NCBI GenBank assembly: GCA_029582265.1
Contig: CM055828.1
Coordinates: 15,883,430 to 15,947,429 of the forward strand
Direction: 5' to 3'
Length of the DNA stretch: 64,000 nucleotides
From: Zoroaster sp. YZ-2022
Taxonomy: Eukaryota; Echinodermata; Asteroidea; Forcipulatida; Zoroasteridae
The notes below the pieces were generated by a model. It saw nothing but the letters and a program-made list of their open reading frames with translations, had not been told where the DNA came from and made no database searches. Both the position numbers and the translations under genes were made by a program. Below, in pieces: positions 34,096 through 45,702 of the stretch (the first letter of the stretch is position 1; the number at the start of each line of letters is the position of its first letter).

Positions 34096-36700
34096 TTGGA
34101 GGAAAAAAAAAATTGACTTTGTGTTTTGGCAATGATACGAATAAGTCTAAAAACTCACTTTTGTCTATACAATTTGAAATTTTCCATGAAGGTGCATTTT
34201 CTTCCCTCCATCTGGTTGAAGAGGTTGTTGCGACATCTTACGTCAAGTTTCGTGCAATTTTATGCGTCGGTTCTCATTTTAGGCCAAAAAAGCAAAAATA
34301 TTGATTTTGTGTTTTGGCAATAAGATGATTAAGTCTAGAAATTCACTTTTGTCTATAAAATTTGAAATTTTCCATTGAAGGTCCATTTTCTTCCCTCCAT
34401 CTGGTTCGAGAGGTTGTCGCGACTTCTTACGTAAAGTTTGGTGCAATTTTATGCGTCGGTTCTCATTTTAGGCCAAAAAAGAAAAAAAAAAAAATTGTGT
34501 TTTGGCAATAAGATGATTAAGTCTAGAAATTCACTTTTGTCTATAAAATTTGAAATTTTCCATTGAAGGTCCATTTTCTTCCCTCCATCTGGTTGGAGAG
34601 GTTGTCGCGACATCTTACGTCAAGTTTTGTGCAATTTTATGCGTCGGTTCTCATTTTAGGCCAAACAAGAAAAAAATTTGATTTTGTGAATTTGAAATTT
34701 TCCATGAAGGTCCATTTTCTTCCCCCATCTGGTTGGAGAGGTTGTCGCGACATCTTACGTAAAGTTTCGTGCAATTTTATGCGTCGGTTCTCATTTTAGG
34801 CCAGAAAAGCAAAGAATTTGATTTTGTGTTTTGGCAATAAGATGATCATGTAAGTCTAAAAGCTCACTTTTGTCTATAAAATTTGAAATTTTCCATGAAG
34901 GTCCATTTTCTTGCCCCATCTGGTTGGAGAGGTTGTCGCGACATCTTACGTCAAGTTTTGTGCAATTTATGCGTCGGTTCTCATTTTAGGCCAAAAAGCT
35001 AAAATTTGATTTTGTGAATTTGAAATTTTCCATGAAGGTCCATTTTCTTCCCCCATCTGGTTGGAGAGGTTGTCGCGACATCTTACGTCAAGTTTCGTGC
35101 AATTTTATGCGTCGGTTCTCATTTTAGGCCAAAAAAGAAAAAAAATTGATTTTGTGTTTTGGCAATAAGATGATTAAGTCTAGAAATTCACTTTTGTCTA
35201 TAAAATTTGAAATTTTCCATTGAATGTCCATTTTCTTCCCCCATCTGGTTGGAGAGGTTGTCGCGACATCTTACGTCAAGTTTCGTGCAATTTTATGCGT
35301 CGGTTCTCATTTTAGGCCAAAAAAGCAAAAAATTTGATTTTGTGAATTTGAAATTTTCCATGAAGGTCCATTTTCTTCCCCCATCTGGTCGGAGAGGTTG
35401 TCGCGACATCTTACGTAAAGTTTCGTGCAATTTTATGCGTCGGTTCTCATTTTAGGCCAAAAAAGCAAAACAATTGATTTTGTGTTTTGGCAATAAGATG
35501 ATTAAGTCTAGAAATTCACTTTTGTCTGTAAAATTTGAAATTTTCCATTTGAAGGTCCATTTTCTTCCCCCATCTGGTTGGAGAGGTTGTCGCGACATCT
35601 TACGTCAAGTTTCGTGCAGTTTTATGCGTCGGTTCTCATTTTAGGCCAAAAAAGTTAAAAATTTGATTTTGTGTTTTGGCAATAAGATGATCATGTAAGT
35701 CTAAAAGCTCACTTTTGTCTATAAAATTTGAAATTTTCCATGAAGGTCCATTTTCTTGCCCCATCTGGTTGGAGAGGTTGTCGCGACATCTTACGTCAAG
35801 TTTTGTGCAATTTTATGCGTCGGTTCTCATTTTAGGCCAAAAAAGCAAAAAAATTGATTTTGTGAATTTGAAATTTTCCATGAAGGTCCATTTTCTTCCC
35901 CCATCTGGTTGGAGAGGTTGTCGCGACATCTTACGTCAAGTTTCGTGCAATTTTATGCGTCGGTTCTCATTTTAGGCCAAAAAAGCAAAGAATTTGATTT
36001 TGTGTTTTGGCAATAAGATGATTAAGTCTAGAAATTCACTTTTGTCTATAAAATTTGAAATTTTCCATGAAGGTCCATTTTCTTCCCCCATCTGGTTGGA
36101 GAGGTTGTCGCGACATCTTACGTCAAGTTCCGTGCAATTTTATGCGTCGGTTCTCATTTTAGGCCAAAAAAGCAAAACATTTGATTTTGTGTTTTGGCAA
36201 TAAGATGATCATGTAAGTCTAAAAACTCACTTTTGTCCATAAAATTTGAAATTTTCCATGAAGGTCCATTTTCTTCCCCCATCTGGTTGGAGAGGTTGTC
36301 GCGACATCTTACGTCAAGTTTCGTGCAATTTTATGCGTCGGTTCTCATTTTAGGCCAAAAAAGCAAAACATTTGATTTTGTGTTTTGGCAATAAGATGAT
36401 CATGTAAGTCTAAAAAATCAGTTTTGTCCAAAAAATTTGAAATTTTCCATGAAGGTCCATTTTCTTCCCCCATCTGGTTGGAGAGGTTGTCGCGACATCT
36501 TACGTCAAGTTTCGTGCAATTTTATGCGTCGGTTCTCATTTTAGGCCAAAAAAGCTAAAAATTTGATTTTGTGTTTTGGCAATGAGACAAATAAGTCTAA
36601 AACTCACTTTTGTCCATAAAATTAGAAATTTTCCAGGAAGGTCCATTTTCTTCCCCCATCTGGTTGGAGAGGATGTCGTGACACCTTACGTCAAGTACAT
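34096..36700 (+). repeat. Satellite array with long (~188 bp) and short (~140 bp) units, 14 copies
   Basis: Each unit has CATGAAGGTCCATTTTCTTC, CATCTGGTTGGAGAGGTTGT, CGCGACATCTTACGTCAAGT, TTCGTGCAATTTTATGCGTC and GGTTCTCATTTTAGGCCAAA. Long units also carry GTGTTTTGGCAATAAGATGA and TTCACTTTTGTCTATAAAAT, which short units lack (about 47 bp). Spacing of the GCGTCGG box gives roughly 187, 184, 141, 194, 137, 190, 140, 188, 189, 142, 187, 194, 188. The ten bases TGTCGCGACA, a perfect palindrome, are retained in nearly every copy. Confidence 0.93.
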
Positions 36701-36945
36701 GGAACTTTGCAACAATACATTTACAAAACCACCCACATGTACATTGCCACAACAGCACATAAATACAAAATGTATGTAGTCAGTTTGAACAAAACTACAG
36801 AGAAAAACTGCCCAATGTTGCAATGAATACACATAACCATTTTTCTCTAGGGATCTTTTTTCTAAGATGAATGTTTGGACTTGCACATAATGTAACATCA
36901 TGTACCAATTAATCTTTTCTGAATTGGTAGTTTCCCAAAGTTCTT

Positions 36946-37195
36946 TGGAGCTATACATTACTCCATGGTTAAATGTAACTACATTGTACTATAAGACACT
37001 TTAGTTTCTTAATCCCTACTTTTGCTGCATATCTAATGAAGTGCAAACATCATTGTTGCCTGGTCTGACACCTCAAGTGAACAAAGATAGGAAGCTAACC
37101 ACTGTACCCACATGTACTTTGTACTAGTGTCGTGGGCAAGGCATGTACAAAGCCATTAGGCTTGTACACGACATGTGGTTTGTTATTTAATCCAT
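36946..37195. repeat. Tandem duplication, left copy (partner 37321-37580)
   Basis: ACATTACTCCATGGTT, TAACTACATTGTACTATAAG, CACTTTAGTTTCTTAATCCC, TGAACAAAGATAGGAAGCTA and GTCGTGGGCAAGGCATG all recur in the same order about 375 bp downstream, with few substitutions and a few short indels. Confidence 0.9.
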
Positions 37196-37320
37196 CAACA
37201 ATGCTTATGCCATGGTTCCAGCCAAGTTTTTAAATTCTTTATCAAAGTTTAAATTCCATTTTTCATCTTAGTAATTTTATGCCACAGTTGTCTTATTATT
37301 TACATCACCCGACTTACAAT

Positions 37321-37580
37321 TGGAGCTGTACATTACTCCATGGTTCAATGTAACTACATTGTACTATAAGACACTTTAGTTTCTTAATCCCTACTTTTGC
37401 TGCATATCTAATGAAGTGCAAACATCATTGTTAATTGCCTGACTGGTCTTACACCTCAGTGAACAAAGATAGGAAGCTAACCACCACATGTAGTATTATT
37501 GTACCCACATGTACTGTGCTCCATGTCGTGGGCAAGGCATGCAAAAAGCCATTAGACTTGTACACTACATGTGGTTTCTT
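37321..37580. repeat. Tandem duplication, right copy
   Basis: Near-identical to 36946-37195. It gains an ACATGTAGTATTATT insertion and is followed by a run of about 13 C at 37606-37618, an unstable or error-prone tract. Confidence 0.9.
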
Positions 37581-37803
37581 GTATGAGTTTCTTTCCTTCT
37601 CTCCTCCCCCCCCCCCCCATTTCCCCCTTGATATCACCAAGTCAAAATCAGTAGTGTATTGAGATCGCTTAATTGAGATCATACTGATGTTCTGTGTCTA
37701 GCACAATTCTGGATTTATCAATTTATAAATTGTAATCGCCCTGTCATAAATCTTTGTATACAATGTGATCTTGATTCTTATGATTTGTTTTAATGATATA
37801 ACT

Positions 37804-38462
37804 ACGGAGCCCCTAAGGGGACAGGTAAACAAAATCGGGAAGGTAAAAAAAATGGGAAATGTATTTAATTCCCTCGAAATAACATTTCGTTCCCTCGAAA
37901 TAACATTTCGTGGAAATGAAATAAATTATTTTGAGGGAACGAAATAAATTATTTCATTCCCTCGAAATAATTTATTTCGTTCCCTCGAAATAATTTATTT
38001 CTTTCCCTCGAAATAATTTATTTCTTTCCCTCGAAATAATTTATTTCATTCCCACGAAATGTTGTTTCGAGGGAGCGAAATGTTGTTTCGATTAATATTT
38101 CGAGGGAACGAAATGATTTCGAGGGAACGAAATAATTTATTTCGTTCCCTCGAAATAATTTATTTCATTCCCACGAAATGTTGTTTCGAGGGAACGAAAT
38201 GTTGTTTCGAGGGAACGAAATGTTGTTTCGAGGGAACGAAATGTTTCGAGGGAACGAAATGTTGTTTCGATTAATATTTCGAGGGAACGAAATGATTTCG
38301 AGAGAACGAAATAATTTATTTCGTTCCCTCGAAATAATTTATTTCATTCCCACGAAATGTTATTTCGAGGGAACGAAATATTAATTCGAAGGAACGAAAT
38401 ACATTTCCCTTTTTTTTTCACCTTCCCAATTTTTTCGTTACCTGTCCCCTTAGGGGCTCCGT
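37804..38462. mobile_element. Foldback-type element with long TIRs and 8-bp target duplication
   Basis: Ends are ACGGAGCCCCTAAGGGGACA and its inverse TGTCCCCTTAGGGGCTCCGT. The inverted arms extend about 60 bp to GGGAAATGTATTT / AAATACATTTCCC. The flanks are identical: ATATAACT at 37796-37803 and at 38463-38470. The interior is a chain of GAACGAAATAATTTATTTCG, TTCCCTCGAAAT and GAAATGTTGTTTCGAGGGAA units, each partly self-complementary, and a block of about 125 bp (38045-38170) is repeated at 38170-38350. No protein is encoded. The 8-bp duplication matches hAT-type integration, but the termini are not classic hAT ends. Confidence 0.9.
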
Positions 38463-38470
38463 ATATAACT

Positions 38471-38949
38471 GCAAAATATTGCTTGATTCTTTATTGTAAA
38501 TAACAATCGTGTATAGTAAAATTAAAAGATTTTCAGAGGTCGTAAGTGTCATTTTGGAGCAGCAAAGAAAGAAGTTTTTTTCCGAATTAAAAATACTGAA
38601 GTGTCCTTAACTTTCAAAGTTTTTTTCAGTCAATCCGCGCACGGTCCGGTGGTGCCTGCTAGCGGTACTAGTACGCGTACATAATAGCAGAATATCCATA
38701 TGCATGCAGCGCTGCGTGTAGTCTGGTACCGGGTCGTGCTACATACGAACGTGAAGACGCGCGGTCGGGGCTAGACTTAATCTAAGGCATCCTACAAATA
38801 GGGTGCTTTTTAATAATCTGTTGTATATATTTAGAAATACACGCATATTTTTCCAAATTAATGAAATTCGATTCAAATTACTTCATTATCACATATGATA
38901 CAATCTAATGAAAGTATATATATACAGAGTTTTTATAATCGGGCAAAAA
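38471..38949. other. Intergenic stretch with a CpG-rich patch
   Basis: CpG-rich from about 38632 to 38770 (CGCGCACGGTCC, GTACGCGTAC, GACGCGCGGTCGGGG). No gene recognised. Confidence 0.35.
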
Positions 38950-39233
38950 CTGAATGTCTCCGTAAGTTACTTCTCTATCTGCGAGTAGTATACCCACCCA
39001 AAATCGACCCTCCCTTTACTCAGACATGAAAACCCCCACGGTCGTATGGAAATGTCCACAACCTTACCGGGGCCCCCTCAACCAATAGCAGTGCGTAATG
39101 TATTCCTCTGTACTTAGACTCGGAGCTACGGTGGGTGAAAACATTAAGGAGACACAAAATTGTCTCCTTAATGTAAGTGTCTCCCCAATGTACTTCTCTA
39201 ACCACGAAATGTCTCCCTAAGGTGCCATTAACA

Positions 39234-39293
<60 letters not shown>

Positions 39294-39345
39294 TATATAT
39301 AGATATATATATATAGGCTATATATATATATATATATATTATGAA
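38950..39345. repeat. 'GTCTCC' element with internal (TA)n, copy B
   Basis: Same order as 31845-32300: a TGTCTCCG start, TACCCACCCAAAATCG, TTAAGGAGACACAAAATTGT, CTCCTTAATGTAAGTGTCTC, GAAATGTCTCCCTAAGGT, CCATTAACACTAA, then (TA)n (39237-39341). Confidence 0.75.
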
Positions 39346-39496
39346 CTAGAAACATTAACTCCATCATTGGTTGTACTTCACGTTCATTAAAAAACGCACG
39401 GAATTAGGAAATTTATGGTAATTTGGGTGACAATCACAGTCAATAATACCATGATGTAGGTACTCGCGATAATATTATTACACATTATATGCGTAT

Positions 39497-39996
39497 NNNN
39501 NNNNNNNNNNNNNNNNNNNNNNNNNNNNNNNNNNNNNNNNNNNNNNNNNNNNNNNNNNNNNNNNNNNNNNNNNNNNNNNNNNNNNNNNNNNNNNNNNNNN
39601 NNNNNNNNNNNNNNNNNNNNNNNNNNNNNNNNNNNNNNNNNNNNNNNNNNNNNNNNNNNNNNNNNNNNNNNNNNNNNNNNNNNNNNNNNNNNNNNNNNNN
39701 NNNNNNNNNNNNNNNNNNNNNNNNNNNNNNNNNNNNNNNNNNNNNNNNNNNNNNNNNNNNNNNNNNNNNNNNNNNNNNNNNNNNNNNNNNNNNNNNNNNN
39801 NNNNNNNNNNNNNNNNNNNNNNNNNNNNNNNNNNNNNNNNNNNNNNNNNNNNNNNNNNNNNNNNNNNNNNNNNNNNNNNNNNNNNNNNNNNNNNNNNNNN
39901 NNNNNNNNNNNNNNNNNNNNNNNNNNNNNNNNNNNNNNNNNNNNNNNNNNNNNNNNNNNNNNNNNNNNNNNNNNNNNNNNNNNNNNNNNNNNNNNN
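39497..39996. other. Assembly gap (500 N)
   Basis: Exactly 500 N. The sequence after it starts inside a Helitron-like unit, so the gap probably hides more of that repeat. Confidence 0.99.
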
Positions 39997-40130
39997 TTTT
40001 TTCCCAGTGGTCCCTATTGGTCAGCAGTAGTAATTTTGTAAAAATATATAAAATGTTTCGTTTTTTACATTTTAAATTTAGTTTATAGGGGTTGATATTC
40101 GTGCTTCGTGAAGCATACATTAGCTCTGGT
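39997..40130 (+). mobile_element. 3' end of a Helitron-like unit next to the gap
   Basis: CCCAGTGGTCCCTATTGGTC, TTTACATTTTAAATTTAGTT and TTCGTGCTTCGTGAAGC match the 3' part of the units at 59610-62637. The terminal part differs slightly (CATACATTAGCTCTGG instead of CACATTAGCTCTAG). Confidence 0.75.
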
Positions 40131-41060
40131 TATATTGTTGCGTTCAATTTAATTTACATATAGACATTGATATCTTTCCATGTCATTCACAACCTGCGTT
40201 TAGGTTAGTTGTATTTAATTTTTTTGCATTCATCTACTTCAGTTGACTCATCCTTGATATTGGTATTATCTCACAACCTTTTCGCAATTGATTTTTTTTT
40301 AAATTTTGGCCTTCATTTATGGGTAGCATTCAATTTAATTTCAGGGTATTCTAATTAAATGCGCCTAATTTGTTTAACTTCTTTGTGTCGCTATCCAATT
40401 TCGTGATTTTTCTTCCAATGTCAAACAACAACTGAAAGTACTAAATAAAGAAGATTCTAGAGTTTCCTACGACGTCATCTTGTTGTAAAAAAACAAAATG
40501 TTTCCCTTTGCAATATTTCCACGTCATTATTTTTGAGAGTTTTGCTTTTGTTTCCCTTTTTCAATAGTTTGCTATTTTTGTTTGTTTGTTTGTTTATTGC
40601 AGGTGCTTATAATGAAGACAGTTATGAAAGGAATCTCTTTAAAATTCATACCCGTGCTCTGAAACTTTAATGTAAAATGGTGACAAATGAAGGCCAAATT
40701 TATCAAAAACTAAATTCATGATCAACAGTTTGCAACTGGTTCTGATGGACATTTAATGAACATAGGACACTAGAATGACGCGATAGAATGCTCAACTTAT
40801 GAATTTGAATGTATCCTTTTGCTGATTGAATGATGATGTAAAGGAACATTCATTTTCAACTGGGTCGGGTATTAAATTGAATGAAAAAGTGTTTGAAATT
40901 CGCAGAGAGAAACCTATATTATCACCTACACACTGGGGGTATACAAACAACAACTGTGATGTCAATATTGATTCTCCAGGTATTACTTATATTGTGAAGG
41001 ATTTACCAAATACCCCCAGACTGATTATTCATTGGTGGTCACCCAATTGAGTACGGTACC
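40131..41060. other. AT-rich intergenic stretch with one unexplained 74-codon ORF
   Basis: A reading frame at 40826-41050 begins MNDDVKEHSFSTGSG and has an in-frame CCAG|GTATTAC that could be a cryptic donor. No family is recognised, and a chance ORF is likely. Confidence 0.3.
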
Positions 41061-41425
41061 AATAATAATAATAATAATAATAATGTGTGGATTTATATAG
41101 CGCACGTATCCACCAACTAAGTGGTGCTCAAGGCGCATTATATTATTATCCCTGCTCATAAGGCTCATAAGGCTCATAAATCATTCCTGAAACCATCTCA
41201 GCTCCCTGGGGAGTATACAGCTCAATTGCTGCCATTTCTAGCGCATATAGAGCAAACCAACTCTGCTCTTCACAGGTACCCATTTAACCCTGGGTGGAGA
41301 GAAGCAATTACGATTAAGTGTCTTGCTCAATGACACAAGTGTCACGGCCGTGATTCGAACCCACATTATGTTGCTAACACCAGAACTTGAATCCGGTAAG
41401 CTAGACCGCTCGGCCACGACACCCC
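41061..41425 (-). mobile_element. tRNA-derived SINE, copy 3, with (AAT)n tail
   Basis: Minus-orientation copy with an (AAT)8 tail at 41061-41084. The body has ATAGCGCACGTATCCACC, CTCAGCTCCCTGGGGAG, TTCACAGGTACCCATTTAAC, GATTCGAACCCACAT (B box complement) and CCGCTCGGCCACG (A box complement). Confidence 0.87.
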
Positions 41426-41576
41426 AAGACCGGTGATGCAGGGCCCGTTGGGCGGAAATGTATCGCCAATGCACACGACTCTGTCACCTCCCTGGGGACA
41501 GACAGAACAAACCATCGACAGGGCAAAAATGTATAAGGAATTATGATATAGCCTGTTTTATTAGTAAATGACCATT

Positions 41577-41602
41577 ACGTGAGAACCAAGGTTCTCACGT
41601 AG
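41577..41602. repeat. Perfect 12-bp-arm palindrome
   Basis: TACGTGAGAACC and GGTTCTCACGTA separated by AA. It could be a binding site or a remnant of terminal repeats; nothing around it decides. Confidence 0.85.
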
Positions 41603-42165
41603 TGATTCATTTTGTTCTATCACTTCATTAACCCAGTACCCCAGCCTCTCGCAACCTGAACCTATAGCGCTATTCTGTAGTGCGGCTATGAGGCACTTTG
41701 CCCCAACTAGCCTGCCAGCTACTGGTGTGCCCCAGCTTGATCCTCTCTGCTTTAGCCTCCAGGCTACGAGTGCCTTTACGGATCAGAAACTAACCCCTAG
41801 TTCCTCACTCTGGTTTCACACCGTGGTCCCACTGCACCTTATTCCCAGCTATTCCCTTCAATGTCCCATGCTCGATTCGAGGTAGCACCAGTTACTGTAG
41901 TCTCCTGTACTCTGGAGCAAGCACTTGCACGTTCGTCCCAGACAATCTGATCCAACCAGCAACTGACGTTCGTTGGCCGTGCGCACACTGCATGCCCACG
42001 GCACGAAATGCTCACCGCACTCTTTACGAATAGTGGGTAGTGAATGCGCCGCTCGCGCTCGCCTTGCGCAAGCCATAGTCCCATTTGCTTTACAGTACAC
42101 TTCAGTTTTAATAGCGTAGACTTCTGAGATTTGTTTATTTCTTCTTTATATTTCGAAATATTTCA
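41603..42165. other. Moderately GC-rich stretch, no gene recognised
   Basis: Balanced composition and CpG-containing blocks (GCGCCGCTCGCGCTCGCC near 42048) set it apart from its AT-rich neighbours. Short overlapping ORFs on both strands show no domain. It may be an old mobile element or a regulatory region. Confidence 0.3.
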
Positions 42166-42167
42166 AC

Positions 42168-42208
42168 GTTGAGTAAGGTTAAGTAAGGTTGAGTAAGGTT
42201 GAGTAAAT
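42168..42208. repeat. Short 10-bp tandem repeat
   Basis: Four consecutive units of GTTGAGTAAG / GTTAAGTAAG. Confidence 0.85.
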
Positions 42209-45200
42209 ATATTTGTCAGTGTATTTACTCTTTACATGTTTACACCTAGGCCTGAAGTCATTCAAGGCTAATTTGCTTCTAAAGTTGGAAAACTAATAAA
42301 ATTATTATTATTTAAAAATTTCATTATTTTGTAAAATGTTTACTTTCTGCAAAAAACTGGGTTACAAAATAACATCAATGGTTTCAACTTTCTTGCCCAA
42401 TATGAACACCACTAATGTAGTTTTTAAGTTCATAAAGAGCAGCATTGGATTCATGCCCTTTAGGTAATGTAAATTTTACTAATCTGAGAGATTACCAAAC
42501 GTTTATAGGTGCACCGAAATAAATAGTGACCAAATTCATGTGCCAAGCTCATTATCATAATTTGTATGAACTGAAACAAATCGTAAAACAGATCTGAGGT
42601 CCATACATTTGAGGGATTATGTAAAAATGGTCCAATATCATTACCTGGGGTCCTTTACTTCTAACTTTTAATACTGTTGCAATCCCAGGGGGACCAATAA
42701 ATAACTATTTAGAAGACGAGACAGATGCTTATCATGCATGGAAATTGACACTTATGTACAAGAACTATTATTATTCACTAAGAACTGCAAATGAGCAAAT
42801 ATATGTTTAGACTGGCAGAGGTGACATGGTCACATCTGGACATTATAACCGGTCTAGTTGTTGTGATATGGAGAGTGTGTGAGTGGTGTTACTGAGTGTG
42901 CTTTGCTTGGCCACAAACCAGGGGTCTGTTCCTGCTGGAGTCTTCTCCAGGAATAATAACCGAATAGCTAGCTTGCTCAGCCTGCCTTTTATAGGTTTTT
43001 GGGGCTGAACATTTATGGGAATGTCGGATTCCCATAGTGATGACTGCATTTGTGTGCCATTCTCATTGCTTGGGATTTAGGTGAAAATAACCTCACTGAA
43101 TGTCCAAGGCTGTTGTCTTACAAGATCGTAGCTGGGATCGCAGCGCAGCTATGGACTTATATAATTATAGGTGAGGTCACTTTGTGTTCACAGTGATATA
43201 GCTGTGTGTAGTCATATAGTTCATAGGTGTTTGGACTTAAAACACAGAGATCTGGAGAAATTGCTAAGTGCAAAAGATACATAGTGTGTATAATCATATG
43301 GTATAATGTATGCCTGTGCACAGTCGACACAATGGATCATTGTGCTGAGTAATTTACATGCTGTATACACTGATAGAGTGTTTAAAATGGGAGGTAACTT
43401 GGTGTGTAAAGTGACATCTGTGTACAGTGCATAATAGGTGCTTGGACTTGGTGTGAAAAACAAAGACGTGGAGAGACTGTGCTGTGTCTATGCCTAATGC
43501 ATAGCAGCTATATGCACTACTAGGATCATGTAGACAGTGTTAGCATGGATTGTGATGTATGTACACTGAATACAAGTAAATGGTTAATTTCCAAGTAGAA
43601 AAAACCTCAAAAATCTCTCATCCGTTATTGTTTTTCACATGGAAAAGAAATCTTGTACATGTACCGTATTTGCATGAAATATCACCCATTTGTATTATTA
43701 CTTTTCTTCAGTGTAACACTGATCTAAATATTTCATTGTTTTTGCTTTTACACTTAAACAATCTGCAACAATATTTTCCTCCCTTTGTATACTACTCATT
43801 TACCATCAGTTTAACATACAAATATATCTGAGCTATTTGGTATGTACAGTACACATGTAAAAAAGTGTCTATTACTGCAGAGTGAGGGCGCACTTCAATG
43901 AAATTGTGAAACCCACTGGTGCTGGAGTGACATTGGGCTCCTAATTACTGTGGTAAAGAAGGGTACTCTCTTACATAACTGGCTGGTAATGAAAGGGTTA
44001 ACACGGGTATGGGTTGCTGTTCTTTGCAATGACATTATAACCCTTTGCCTGTAACTTACTTTGCTACATTTACTTGGAATAAAAATTTACTTCTAGAAAA
44101 AATGTATCTGGTTTCTGGTCTCCGTGCGTGTCACATTGGACCTGTGCGTCGGTATTTGTATGTGTTCGGGCACGGTTACGTTTAAATTGGTCAAATTAAT
44201 ATTCTTTGTTTATTATTGTCCACCAGAAATCACATCCAGCATTTCTAACCTTTTTGCAAAGCTCAGATCGGATTGATACTACACACTGTAAAAAAAAACA
44301 TCTGAAAAACCTGGCTATATTTACCCGAACCAGAAATGGAAAAAAAAATTGTGAAGCACTTTCTCACAGACGTGTACTTATCGTGACCTTTGCTTCCGAT
44401 CGAAACAGGAAGTTTAAAACAAAATAATAAATAAATAATTCGAATGCACATTATGGTAGGGTATATGTGGTAGTGTTCCATTCAAACCATGTCAATGCAA
44501 TCACAATGTCTGCATTTACAGTTTATTTTATAGTCTTGCATAATATTCATATTCATTTGTATTGAATAAGTGGACTGTTACACATCGGCGTTGTCGTCCA
44601 GTTGACATTACACACGTGACATTTCAAATATTATCGAAGATGGGCCGGCGACTGAACGCAGACAATGGTGATTGCAGTGTTATATCAGTCTACAATAATT
44701 CTAGCACCAACCCATGATGAAATTGTAGAAGTCTTAGTATTATTGATCAACCTGCTTGGCTAAATCGATCTAATCCTAATTGCGAACAAATTACAAAATT
44801 TGAATTATATCACTCTGGTCAGTGTATAATTATTTTTAATTACTTTTTCTGTCTTTAGATTTTGATTTAATCAATATTTTATTAGACTTCTAATTGATAG
44901 CACATCAGACTACAATATTTCAATGAGCAGCAATCGTTGTACACAAACGTACTGTATATAGGATGAACATCTTATATTATTGCAATGATTTACCATAAAG
45001 TTTGATATCTAAAAGCTAATTGGTCAGATTTATTTTGTTTTTGTTGTAATTTATTTTGTTTTATTCAGTGTGGATGCACATAATGACGTTTTATAACCAA
45101 TCTTTGATGTTGTTACTTATTCGTTGTACCAATAAGAAAGGCACACATATAAATGTTACTTACCTTGTATATCAGATTCCCAACAAACATATTTTGTTAG

Positions 45201-45250
45201 TTTTATAGGAAATTAAAAGTTCCATACTACAGTCAAACCCCATGTTAAAT
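42209..45250. other. Long intergenic stretch, nothing recognised
   Basis: AT-rich with scattered stops. A block around 42840-43080 is less AT-rich, and its minus-strand ORF (42843-43049) has no family features. The stretch lies upstream of the HYR gene and may contain its promoter. A T-rich acceptor-like TATTTCAG at about 45627-45634 could mark a 5' untranslated exon just before the ATG at 45703. Confidence 0.35.
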
Positions 45251-45485
45251 CAGTAGCGAATTTAGGCAGGGGGCACACTGGCGCCCCTATTTTTCGTAGA
45301 GCAGCACTTTTTCGAGCGTCTTTTTCAGGCGCCTTCCCAAGAAAAAAGTCTTTGCACGGCTAATGGAGATGCTGGGAAAACGCCGGGATGACCCCCAAAC
45401 CACCAGTTAAGGGCTTCGCGCCTTCGGCGCTCGCCCACTACGAGGAGCTGCGCCCCACTTTTCATGAATCCTGAATCCGCCCCTG
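45251..45485. mobile_element. hAT-like MITE upstream of the HYR gene
   Basis: The left end CAGTAGCGAATTTAGGCAGG and right end CTGAATCCGCCCCTG (inverse CAGGGGCGGATTCAG) are imperfect inverted repeats of hAT type. TAAAT is present on both sides at the junctions. The interior is non-coding, with a CGCGCCTTCGGCGCTCG hairpin. Confidence 0.65.
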
Positions 45486-45702
45486 TAAATGCCCCGATGC
45501 TGAAATAATGCCTAAGCATAATAACGTGATAGAAACTCTAATAGTTGGGGACATTAATAATGTTTTTACTTACTCGTTGTATTGCAAGGGAAGGCACAAC
45601 ATAATGTTCTAGTTTTACTTTGTACGTATTTCAGATAGACGTTCATCTTTTAAACCATCTCTGACATCAAGGAAAGAAAAGTGGAACGAGAGACCATAAA
45701 CC

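Noticed and set aside
34113..36203. Repeated ORFs containing 'FEIFHEGPF' and 'RLSRHLTSSFVQFYASVLIL'
   Set aside because: By-products of the 188/140-bp satellite.
40826..41050. 74-codon ORF as a possible exon
   Set aside because: No recognised domain, no acceptor at its start, and only a cryptic donor-like site inside.
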